This document shows positions 34,546-41,512 of a DNA stretch of 60,011 bases, in pieces. Location: NCBI GenBank assembly GCA_045655865.1, contig JAZOQB010000007.1, forward strand, positions 1 to 60,011. The letters are read 5' to 3'. Position 1 is the first letter of the stretch. Each line of letters opens with the position of its first letter. This DNA is from RGIG5579 sp045655865 (GTDB lineage: Bacteria > Bacillota > Clostridia > Oscillospirales > SIG627). The notes below the pieces were generated by a model. That model saw nothing but the letters and a program-made list of their open reading frames with translations, ran no database searches and was not told where the DNA came from. The position numbers were made by a program, and so were the translations under genes.

Positions 34546-36122
34546 GGCGTTACCTCCAGTCTTGCAATCAGATCTTCTGTTGTAAAGGAACAGGGAATGA
34601 TCCCCCGGGTCAAGCGGACGGCGGGGGGAGAAAAGTAGTGAGCCGAGTTGAAAAAATCTCGGGCCGGACTCAGAGAAAGAACCTGACCGTCAAAAATCAA
34701 TCCGCAGCGATCCGCGGATCTTGCGGCAAATTCCAGGTCGTGGCTGACGCAGATCACGCTCACGCCCTTTTCTTTTTCTTCCCGTAAGAGACGCAAAAGA
34801 GCTTTTTTTCCTTTGGGATCCATTCCCTTGGTTGGCTCGTCCAAAAGGAGAAGATCTGGGCGTTTGAGTAACGTTATGGCTACTGCGGCCCGTTGTCGCT
34901 CGCCGCCGGAAACATCCAGAATGTTATGATCTAAGAGCGTCTCCAGAGAAAGGGCAGAAATCAGCTTGTTCCGACTTTCATCATCTCCGTATCTCTCAAG
35001 GTCATCTCCGATGGTTTCTTCCGAAAAGAGCATCCGGGCATCCTGGGGAAGGATTGCCATTCGCAGCCCCTTTTCTTTTTTGATTTTACCCCGCAGAAGA
35101 GAGGTTTGTCCTGCAAGGGCGTTCAAGACGGTGCTTTTTCCGCAACCGCTGATCCCCAAAAGAAAGAGGATCTCTCCGGAATCAATTTCCAGATTCGCAC
35201 CTCGCAAAACGTCTTTTCCTTCTTTTTCATAGCGAAAATAACCGTCTTTCATCGAAAGTATGACCTTTTTTGGAAGGATATGGGTCTGGGGTTTGTCCGG
35301 AACGGAAAGGAAACGAGCGGCGTTTTCCCCGAGAAGCTTCCTTCCCTCTTTCACGGTTAAGGGAACAGGGGCGTCTCCGGACAAGGCAAGTCCCAGCTGG
35401 GCTTGAGCGGGAATCCAGTCAGAAAAGCCGGATTCTTTCAAGCGTGGAAGAATCTCTCTGGGATTTCCTGTGTCCACCACGTTCCCCTCCTTCATTACCA
35501 CCACCCGGTCCACAATTGGGAAGAAGGGCTCCGGTCGCTGCTCGCACAGGAGGATGGTGGTGCCGTATTCTTGGTTGATGCGTCGGAGAAGAGCGACCAA
35601 TTCCATGGTCGTTACCGGATCCAGAGCAGAGGTTGGCTCGTCCAGGAGAAGCAGAGAGGGGGTAGCGGTCAACAGGGAAGCGATGGACAACAGTTGCTTT
35701 TGTCCTCCGGAGAGAGAGTCGGTATCTCGGTGAAAAAGTTCCTGAAGGCCAAAGGCGGCAGCCACTTCGCCCACACGCAGACGCATGGTATCCTGGGGCA
35801 TCCCCAAGTTTTCCGGTTGAAAGGCCAATTCATGCCACACTTTATCGGTGACCAGAGATATCTGGGCATCCTGGCGCACCAAGGCCACGCCCTGAGTGTG
35901 TTCCGTTAAAGTTTCCCCCGCCAAGCGGATCTGTCCGCTTTTTTCTCCCACCGGAAACAGGGAGGGGGTCAAAAGGGACAACAGGGTACTTTTTCCGCTT
36001 CCGCTTTCACCCAGGATCATGCAGAATTCACCGGCTTCTACAGAAAGTGAAAAATCTTCCAAGGCTTTTTTCGTTTTCCCCGGGTAAGAAAAATTTAGAT
36101 TTTGGATTTCAAGATACGCCAC
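34542..36122 (-). CDS. Fused double ECF transporter ATPase (EcfA1-EcfA2 in one chain)
   Basis: 526 residues carrying two ABC ATPase domains that power the ECF importer. Domain 1 (about 1-245): Walker A LGESGSGKSTLL, signature LSGGQKQ, Walker B LLLLDEPTSALDP. Domain 2 (about 285-500): LLGISGCGKSTVL, VSGGERQR, LLLLDEPTKGMDP. In domain 2 the switch histidine is present (CVSHDLE); in domain 1 the equivalent position reads LLCEQRPEP, with Gln where EHR is common, so the two sites may not be equivalent. Starts with GTG at 36122 (SD AAAGGAG), inside the end of ecfT. Confidence 0.93.
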   Translation of the reverse strand: MAYLEIQNLNFSYPGKTKKALEDFSLSVEAGEFCMILGESGSGKSTLLSLLTPSLFPVGEKSGQIRLAGETLTEHTQGVALVRQDAQISLVTDKVWHELAFQPENLGMPQDTMRLRVGEVAAAFGLQELFHRDTDSLSGGQKQLLSIASLLTATPSLLLLDEPTSALDPVTTMELVALLRRINQEYGTTILLCEQRPEPFFPIVDRVVVMKEGNVVDTGNPREILPRLKESGFSDWIPAQAQLGLALSGDAPVPLTVKEGRKLLGENAARFLSVPDKPQTHILPKKVILSMKDGYFRYEKEGKDVLRGANLEIDSGEILFLLGISGCGKSTVLNALAGQTSLLRGKIKKEKGLRMAILPQDARMLFSEETIGDDLERYGDDESRNKLISALSLETLLDHNILDVSGGERQRAAVAITLLKRPDLLLLDEPTKGMDPKGKKALLRLLREEKEKGVSVICVSHDLEFAARSADRCGLIFDGQVLSLSPARDFFNSAHYFSPPAVRLTRGIIPCSFTTEDLIARLEVTP

Positions 36123-36970
36123 CGGATTTTCTCCTTTCGTTCTAAAATACCGGGAAACAGAGAGAGGGGAAGAAGGGTAAGATAGGAAAACAGATAAGAT
36201 CCCTTTTCATAAGAAAAGGTTGGATAAAAGGAAAATCGAAAAGCGCCGAAAAAAGTCAAGAGAAGAAAGAAAAGAAGGGCGAGCGCGAAAAGAAAAATAC
36301 AGATCCAATCTCGCTTTGACAGAGAGAAAATGGAGTAACAACTGCGTTTTCCCCGGCCGTAGCCGCGAGCGGTGATGCCTGCGGCAATTTCAAAACTTTC
36401 CTCAATGGTTAAGGACGTTCCGACGGCGAAAACATTGGCTGCCAAACGGATTTTTTGAAGATATCCTCTGTCTTCTCCGGCGCTTTGGAGTCGGTACAAT
36501 TCCACCAGCCTTCGTTGAAAACGGGGGAAAAAGCGCATCGCCATGGAAAGCAGCAGCGCCAGCCTGGGAAAGGGCTTTCCCAGAAGGAACAGAAAACTTT
36601 CCTGGGAGATCTCTTTGGAAAAAAGTGTACACCACAAGAGGAGTTGAGACAGGGAAAGACCTCCTTGCGCTCCGGACATGAGGGCCTCCAGGGTGATGGG
36701 CTTGGAATTGAGAAAGAGAAGTATGGTCTCTCCTCGGTGAGAAAAGAGGGGATTGATCAGAGCCATTGCGAGAGAAAAAAGAAGTAAGAGACCCAAAGAA
36801 TGAAGGAGGGCGGCCGGTCCATTTCTCTCAGCTTGCCAGAAAAGCGCACCTAAAAGGAGAATGAGCGAAAGAAAGGGGTTTTGCCCCCAAAAGGAAAACA
36901 GGATCACACAGAGGGCAAAAAGCCCCTGACAGACCGGGTGAAGTCGGGAAAATTCTGTTTTTCCCATCAT
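36095..36970 (-). CDS. ECF transporter transmembrane coupling subunit EcfT
   Basis: Couples ATP hydrolysis in the EcfA domains to toppling of the S component. 291 residues, with hydrophobic helices at the N-terminus (LFALCVILFSFW, LLLLFSLAMALI) and C-terminus. The cytoplasmic coupling region contains SFEIAAGITARGYGRGKR, including the Ala-Arg-Gly signature that docks in the ATPases. A double ATG at 36970/36967 overlaps the upstream DUF4430 stop; the last 28 bases overlap the ATPase gene. Overlaps on both sides argue for a translationally coupled transporter. Confidence 0.9.
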   Translation of the reverse strand: MMGKTEFSRLHPVCQGLFALCVILFSFWGQNPFLSLILLLGALFWQAERNGPAALLHSLGLLLLFSLAMALINPLFSHRGETILLFLNSKPITLEALMSGAQGGLSLSQLLLWCTLFSKEISQESFLFLLGKPFPRLALLLSMAMRFFPRFQRRLVELYRLQSAGEDRGYLQKIRLAANVFAVGTSLTIEESFEIAAGITARGYGRGKRSCYSIFSLSKRDWICIFLFALALLFFLLLTFFGAFRFSFYPTFSYEKGSYLFSYLTLLPLSLFPGILERKEKIRWRILKSKI

Positions 36971-37491
36971 GAAATATCCTCTCCCAGGTTACAGCTATAC
37001 ACCCACTGTACCCGGTCTCCGTCCAAAAGGATCACTTGATCGGCACTTTTGGATACGGTGTTCCCGTTGACGGTATACATCCACCCGGAAAGATCTCCGC
37101 AGTCCCGTTCAAATAAAGGCCCGATTCCCACAAGATAGACTCCGTTTCCCTCGCTTCCCTGAAAAGAGATAGGAAATCCCACTTCCCGGGATGCCCGGGA
37201 GAGGAGGGAGAATACCGTATCTCCGTCGTAAAGGGGCATGGAGCATTCCGCTAAGAGCGCGCCGCCTTGAGGAAGACGTTCTCTTGTTTGCGAGGAAAGG
37301 GCATCGGAATCAAGGGCATTGTCACAAAAAATTCCCAGAGTCACGTTTCCGATGATTTCTCCCGCATCCGCTTTTTTGTAGTATTCTTCCGGGGATTCGA
37401 TCTGCAAAAGGCCCAGTCCCCAAAAAAGGAGAAATCCTGCGGCCAATAGAATCAAAAGAGATGCTGAGTAAAAAATAATTTTCTTTTTCAT
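36967..37491 (-). CDS. Membrane-anchored DUF4430 (transcobalamin-like beta-domain) protein
   Basis: 174 residues. One N-terminal membrane anchor (LLILLAAGFLLFWGLGLL) without a lipobox, then an extracellular domain with the diagnostic DUF4430 signature DLSGWMYTVNGNTV followed by VILLDGDRVQWVYSC. This domain is the C-terminal beta domain of transcobalamin and intrinsic factor, where it closes over cobalamin. Overlaps the alpha-barrel lipoprotein gene by ATGA and ecfT at its end. I infer it is the beta half of a split surface B12-binding receptor. Confidence 0.88.
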   Translation of the reverse strand: MKKKIIFYSASLLILLAAGFLLFWGLGLLQIESPEEYYKKADAGEIIGNVTLGIFCDNALDSDALSSQTRERLPQGGALLAECSMPLYDGDTVFSLLSRASREVGFPISFQGSEGNGVYLVGIGPLFERDCGDLSGWMYTVNGNTVSKSADQVILLDGDRVQWVYSCNLGEDIS

Positions 37492-38492
37492 TTTGTTTTA
37501 CCAAAATCAAAGATCGATCCTTTTCCTTCCTGTTGAAATTTTATGGATAAAAAGGCCATCAAGGCTTGGTGAGTGGCCATTGTGCTGGAATTTTCATCCT
37601 TTTTTTTCATGGCAAAGCCCCCATCGCTTCTCTGGAATGCCATCAGGGCTGTAACGGGATCCGCCTCTTTTTGAAAAAGGGGATCTTTTTTGGCATCCAT
37701 TCCCAGAGCGGAAAGGGCAAGGATCACCTGAGAGATGCTGGCGGCATTTTCTTCCCCATAACTTTCAAAACCGCCGGAAGAAAGCTGATTTTTAGATAAA
37801 AAGTCCAGGGCACGCTCGATCCCCGCCTCCACGCCTTCTTCATTCCGATAAAAAGAAAGGGCGGTGATTGCCATGGCCGTCAGATCCACGTCGGAGGGAA
37901 GTTTGCCCATGGCAAATCCTCCGTCTTCGCGCTGTGCGGATAGAAGGAGAGTGATAAGGTCAAAGGTGGATTGAAAGGCCGCTTTCGGCGGCGTTGTTTC
38001 GCTTCCTCCCAAAAGGATCAACGCCCAAATAATCCCGTTGACGCCTTGAGAGGACAGATCCTTGACCCTTCCCCGATCAAAACTGGATTGGGCCAAAAGA
38101 TCAATTCCGCCGAAATGGCGAACATCCCCTCCCAAAGCCATAGCACAAAGGCATATTCTTTGCAGTTCTGTGACAAGGGTTCCGGCAAGTCCTTTTTCTG
38201 AGGAGACCGTCTTTTCAAGGACCGTCTCCAGGCTTTCCAAATATCGGTCTTTTCCTTGGACCTCACCCTGCAGGGCAAGGCAGAAGGCCAGCCAGTCCGA
38301 TTCGGTCGTTCCCGCTTGCCCCTCCAGCCGGGAAAAGAGATCTCCATCGTTTTCTACTCCCCACGCTTCCCGTTCCCGAGAAAGGATCTTTTCTATGGGG
38401 TCTTCCTGTACCGTTTTGCCACAGGAGGAAAAACAGGAAAGCAGGAGAAACAGCGACAGACATCCACTAAGAATTCGAAGAGTTGGTTTCAT
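37488..38492 (-). CDS. Lipoprotein with prenyltransferase/terpene-cyclase-like alpha/alpha barrel (transcobalamin alpha-domain-like)
   Basis: 334 residues. Signal peptide with cysteine-rich lipobox region (LFLLLSCFSSCGK), so exported and lipid-anchored. The mature protein contains repeated helical-hairpin units marked by QREDGGFAMGK, NQLSSGGFESYG and FQRSDGGFAMKK, each followed by a helix such as DLTAMAITALSFY; this is the alpha6-alpha6 barrel shared by squalene cyclases, prenyltransferases and the alpha domain of transcobalamin. No catalytic DxDD motif is seen. With the DUF4430 protein next to it, I infer the alpha half of a two-piece B12 receptor. ATG 38492 follows AAGGAGA. Confidence 0.85.
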   Translation of the reverse strand: MKPTLRILSGCLSLFLLLSCFSSCGKTVQEDPIEKILSREREAWGVENDGDLFSRLEGQAGTTESDWLAFCLALQGEVQGKDRYLESLETVLEKTVSSEKGLAGTLVTELQRICLCAMALGGDVRHFGGIDLLAQSSFDRGRVKDLSSQGVNGIIWALILLGGSETTPPKAAFQSTFDLITLLLSAQREDGGFAMGKLPSDVDLTAMAITALSFYRNEEGVEAGIERALDFLSKNQLSSGGFESYGEENAASISQVILALSALGMDAKKDPLFQKEADPVTALMAFQRSDGGFAMKKKDENSSTMATHQALMAFLSIKFQQEGKGSIFDFGKTK

Positions 38493-38745
38493 GTTTTTTC
38501 TGTCTCCTTTTTTCTGTCTCCTTTTTCTTTCGACGAATCCGGTTTTTTTCCAGAGTGGAGATCGGTTTCGCCTCTTTCAGCTTCGCCTCTTCCAACGCTC
38601 TGGGCCATGGGCCTAAGGCGCTTTTGATCCGTGCCACGTCTTCCGGCGGAAAATCTTCTTTTTTCGGGAGTCGGCCAAGGATTGCGGCCTTTTCCTGTAA
38701 AAGAAGAACGGCCCGCTGTACTTGATTTTTTTTCATATTTTGCAT
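38467..38745 (-). CDS. Small basic protein with HNH-repeat-like motif, first gene of the cobalamin operon
   Basis: 92 residues from ATG 38745; the frame is open further upstream into the riboswitch, which is not plausible coding sequence. GGAAAGG, in the 3' arm of the leader terminator, is the likely SD. The N-terminal half (LLQEKAAILGRLPKKEDFPP, then ALGPWPRALEEAKL) resembles the short repeat found beside homing-endonuclease HNH domains, usually helix-turn-helix-like. The C-terminal 30 residues are almost all Lys/Arg/Glu. The last 26 bases overlap the lipoprotein gene. A DNA- or RNA-binding role is possible; function unknown. Confidence 0.6.
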   Translation of the reverse strand: MQNMKKNQVQRAVLLLQEKAAILGRLPKKEDFPPEDVARIKSALGPWPRALEEAKLKEAKPISTLEKNRIRRKKKETEKRRQKKHETNSSNS

Positions 38746-38779
38746 AAAAAAAAGTGCCTTTCCAAAAAATGAAAAGCAC
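38746..38779 (-). terminator. Riboswitch-controlled terminator
   Basis: Minus-strand stem GTGCTTTTC (38779-38771) with GAAAGGCAC (38762-38754), one G-U pair, 8-base loop, then eight T (38753-38746). Sits between the aptamer and the first operon gene. Confidence 0.8.
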
Positions 38780-38859
38780 AACAAAATCGGCCCGGAAAGG
38801 ATAGACCTCTCCCTGGCGGTTTCGGCTGCGCTTCTTCTCGTCCAAGACGAACCAAATAT

Positions 38860-38980
38860 AAAATGCGGCAGTGTTCTGGCTGAAAGCTTGTGCTTTTTCA
38901 CAGTAATGACGGTTGCTCCGGATTTTCACCGGATTTCCATTTTGATCTACCGGAGATCTCTCTCCCTCGAACCGCATTTT
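38860..38980 (-). promoter_or_regulatory. Cobalamin riboswitch aptamer
   Basis: On the minus strand a 9-bp closing stem AAAATGCGG (38980-38972) with CCGCATTTT (38868-38860) encloses the conserved cobalamin core: GGAAATCCGGTGAAAATCCGG, CCGTCATTACTGTGA and the B12 box GCCAGAACACTGCC (38880-38867). With cobalamin bound, such RNAs normally switch off B12 transport or synthesis genes. A 10-base segment in the aptamer (AAAAGCACAA, 38897-38888) is fully complementary to the 5' arm of the downstream terminator, giving a ready antiterminator. Confidence 0.88.
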
Positions 38981-38998
38981 GTAATTTAATTTTTCTTT

Positions 38999-39027
38999 AT
39001 TGTATAGACTGTTCCGTGTTTTGTCAA
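38999..39027 (-). promoter_or_regulatory. Promoter of the cobalamin operon
   Basis: Minus strand TTGACA (39027-39022), 17-base spacer, TACAAT (39004-38999); start of RNA about 12 bases before the riboswitch P1 stem. Confidence 0.85.
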
Positions 39028-39065
39028 GCAAGAATTGCAAAACAGTGGATTTTGCATTTCTTTTG

Positions 39066-39074
39066 TGCTATACT
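39066..39074 (+). promoter_or_regulatory. Extended -10 promoter of the cyclase-family gene
   Basis: TGC followed by TATACT (39069-39074); no clear -35. Divergent from the cobalamin operon promoter. Confidence 0.45.
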
Positions 39075-39107
39075 TCAAGATAAGGATTACAAAATAAGGA
39101 GCAGGAC

Positions 39108-39752
39108 ATGAAGGTATTGGAGTTGACCCACACCATCCGGCAACTGATGCCGGTCTATCCGGGAACGAAACCTCCTGTTTTGGAAGAGGTCTTTGGTCAT
39201 GAAAAGCACGGCTTCCGGGAAACCAAGATCTCTCTGTACAGCCACACCGGCACCCACATCGATCCGCCGGCCCACCTGTTTCCCGGACGCAAGACCCTGG
39301 ATCTGTTTTCACCGGAACAGTTCATCGGAAAAGCGCTGGTGATCGATTGCCGCAGTGTTGTGCCGGAAGAAAAGATTACCATGGAAAACCTGCATCCCTA
39401 TAAAGAGATGACGCCGAAGGCGGATTTTCTCCTGTTTTGCCTTGGCTGGGATCGGTTTTGGGGAAAAGAGGAATATTTCCACGGCTATCCTTGCATGGAT
39501 GAAAATGTCCTGGATTTTATTCTCCGAGGAAACTATAAAGGCGTGGGTTTTGACACCATGAGTCCGGACCCGGTTGGGGACACCACGCTTTCCCGGCACA
39601 GGCGTCTTTTGGGTGAGAGAGACATGATCATTATTGAGAATCTCAAGAATCTGTCTCTGTGTGGAAATGGGCTTTTTTGCTTCAGTTGTTTTCCGTTGAA
39701 GACGGAAAACTCCGACGGCTCTCCCGTTCGGGCGGTGGCCTGGTGGGAATAA
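39108..39752 (+). CDS. Cyclase-family metal-dependent hydrolase (kynurenine formamidase-like)
   Basis: 214 residues. The metal-binding signature HTGTHIDPPAH (residues ~47-57) is that of the cyclase/KynB family, and ELTHTIRQLMPVYPG at the N-terminus and GVGFDTMSPDP later are also typical. Such enzymes hydrolyse amide or cyclic amide bonds, but the substrate cannot be named: no tryptophan-degradation genes are nearby. SD AAGGAG before ATG 39108. It is a single-gene unit ended by a bidirectional terminator. Its divergent position next to the cobalamin operon does not by itself imply a B12 role. Confidence 0.85.
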   Translation: MKVLELTHTIRQLMPVYPGTKPPVLEEVFGHEKHGFRETKISLYSHTGTHIDPPAHLFPGRKTLDLFSPEQFIGKALVIDCRSVVPEEKITMENLHPYKEMTPKADFLLFCLGWDRFWGKEEYFHGYPCMDENVLDFILRGNYKGVGFDTMSPDPVGDTTLSRHRRLLGERDMIIIENLKNLSLCGNGLFCFSCFPLKTENSDGSPVRAVAWWE

Positions 39753-39760
39753 AAGAATAA

Positions 39761-39799
39761 AAAAGAAGAAGGCAGGCGAGAAAAGCGCCTGCCTTCTTT
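39761..39799. terminator. Bidirectional terminator, cyclase gene / murJ-like gene
   Basis: 12-bp stem AGAAGGCAGGCG/CGCCTGCCTTCT (39767-39778 with 39786-39797), T-rich on both strands' 3' sides. Confidence 0.88.
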
Positions 39800-39802
39800 C
39801 TG

Positions 39803-41482
39803 TCATTTTTGGATCAAGCGGATCTTTTGCAGGATCCTTAATATTTTGTCTCCCTTGGGGAGCATGAGAACGTCTTCTTTTTCAAAACCTCGGATCCGGA
39901 AAAGTACCACAACGTAAATCATTCCTGCTATCAGGATGCTCAGAACGGTTGCCAGAGAAGGGGAGAGCAAGCGACTGAGAAGAAAATTGCCTAAAAGGGC
40001 CGAGATTCCGCATATTGCTGCGCTGATGAAAGGCCGCATGAGGACTTTACGGAAACTGAGACGGTAATTGACATAGCGGGATAAAAAGTACATGTTAAAC
40101 AGGAACATGATCAAATAGCAAAGCAGAGTGGAAACGGGGATCCCGTAATGACCAACACTGGGAATTGAGATGAGAAACCAAACGGACACGGCTTTGGCAC
40201 CCACACCGCAGAAGGTAGAGAGGATACTCTTTTTCTCGTGACCGGAAGCTTGGAGCATGGCGCCGCTGACGCTGATGAGCCCGGAAAAGACGATGGCCGC
40301 GGCCAAAATGGAAAGCATGGGCGCTACGGCATCGTTGGAGAGGACTCCGTTCCCCAGGGCATCCAGATAAATTATCTCGTTGGAGGAAAAGAGAAGATCA
40401 ATGATGGGCTTTGCTAAGATTCCAAGTCCGAAAGCCGCAGGAAGACAGATCACGGAAACGATGCGGAAGGTGAAGTCCATGGTTTTCTTTAAGGCGTTTC
40501 GGTCTTGGGAGGCATCAGCGGAGCTGATGGCGGGAATGATGCTGATGGCAAAGGGATAGATGATGGTGGGAGCCAGGTTAAACAGGGTTACTGCCTTTGC
40601 CATATACGCGCCGTAAAGGGTGATTGCCACCGGGGCGGCGCCTTGACTGATCAGCGCTGTGGAATTGGCAACGGCAACCCAGGTCTGATTCATCCTTCTC
40701 ACGGCCAGCATGGAGTCGATGACGCTTGTCAGCGACATGACGCTGGAGGCGACGGTGATGGGGATGGCAATGGAAATAAGTTCTTTTGCAATGCATTTTC
40801 GACTTCTCTCCGGGCCTGTTCCAAGACCGACTTCCCGATCTCGATTGCCTACCCATTTGGCAAAGCACATGTAAAGGGCGGAGATTACCATACCTAAGGT
40901 CACACCGCTCAAAGCCCACGCGGCCACAACTGCCGGGCCTGCGCCGGCGCGTTTTGCCAGGACACCTGCGGTAAGCCCTACCAGAAGGTTGCCAAGAACT
41001 TCAATGACCTGAGAGACGGCAGTGGGCGTCATGTTTTGGTGCCCTTGGAAATACCCCCGCACACAAGAGACCAGACACACAAAGAACATGATCGGGGAGA
41101 TGGCTTTCAAGCAGAGGGCCAGATCCGGCTCTTCCGGGATGGTGGCGATCATATCCGCTCCGAAAAAGAGGAAGGCCGTTCCCACAAAGCCCACGACAAC
41201 AAAGATCAGAAGGCTTACGCGGTAAATTTGATCTACTTCCTTCGTATTTCCTTTTGCCCGGGCTACGGCGATCATGCGCGAAATGGCCACCGGAAGGCCC
41301 GCAGTGGAAATGAGAAAACACATGGCGTAAATGGAATATGCAGAATTAAAGTACCCCATGGCGGTGTCACCGATGACGTTGGCCAGGGGGATCTTAAATA
41401 ATGCACCCACCACTTTGACGATGATGTTGGATAGCATTAAAATCAGTGCACCAAATACAAAACCTTGCTTTTTCTTTGACAT
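39803..41482 (-). CDS. Polysaccharide/lipid II flippase of the MOP superfamily (SpoVB/YtgP/MurJ-like)
   Basis: 559 residues with about 14 hydrophobic helices. The N-terminus (FVFGALILMLSNIIVKVVGALFKIPLANVIGD) and CVRGYFQGHQNMTPTAVSQVIEV are characteristic of the SpoVB/YtgP group, which flips lipid-linked cell-wall precursors. It could serve vegetative growth (MurJ-like) or spore cortex (SpoVB-like); the sequence alone does not decide. Last gene of the relA-dtd-hemZ run, 30 bases after hemZ. Confidence 0.88.
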   Translation of the reverse strand: MSKKKQGFVFGALILMLSNIIVKVVGALFKIPLANVIGDTAMGYFNSAYSIYAMCFLISTAGLPVAISRMIAVARAKGNTKEVDQIYRVSLLIFVVVGFVGTAFLFFGADMIATIPEEPDLALCLKAISPIMFFVCLVSCVRGYFQGHQNMTPTAVSQVIEVLGNLLVGLTAGVLAKRAGAGPAVVAAWALSGVTLGMVISALYMCFAKWVGNRDREVGLGTGPERSRKCIAKELISIAIPITVASSVMSLTSVIDSMLAVRRMNQTWVAVANSTALISQGAAPVAITLYGAYMAKAVTLFNLAPTIIYPFAISIIPAISSADASQDRNALKKTMDFTFRIVSVICLPAAFGLGILAKPIIDLLFSSNEIIYLDALGNGVLSNDAVAPMLSILAAAIVFSGLISVSGAMLQASGHEKKSILSTFCGVGAKAVSVWFLISIPSVGHYGIPVSTLLCYLIMFLFNMYFLSRYVNYRLSFRKVLMRPFISAAICGISALLGNFLLSRLLSPSLATVLSILIAGMIYVVVLFRIRGFEKEDVLMLPKGDKILRILQKIRLIQK

Positions 41483-41512
41483 ATCTTCTCCTTAATAGTC
41501 AAATGGTTGGAA

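Noticed and set aside
35240..35285. Internal start separating the two EcfA domains
   Set aside because: An in-frame ATG exists near the junction but the nearest SD-like AAAGG is about 11 bases away and weak; not enough to claim.
38746..39040. Upstream open frames running through the cobalamin riboswitch
   Set aside because: They translate the conserved aptamer RNA and terminator; no SD or protein motif supports coding.
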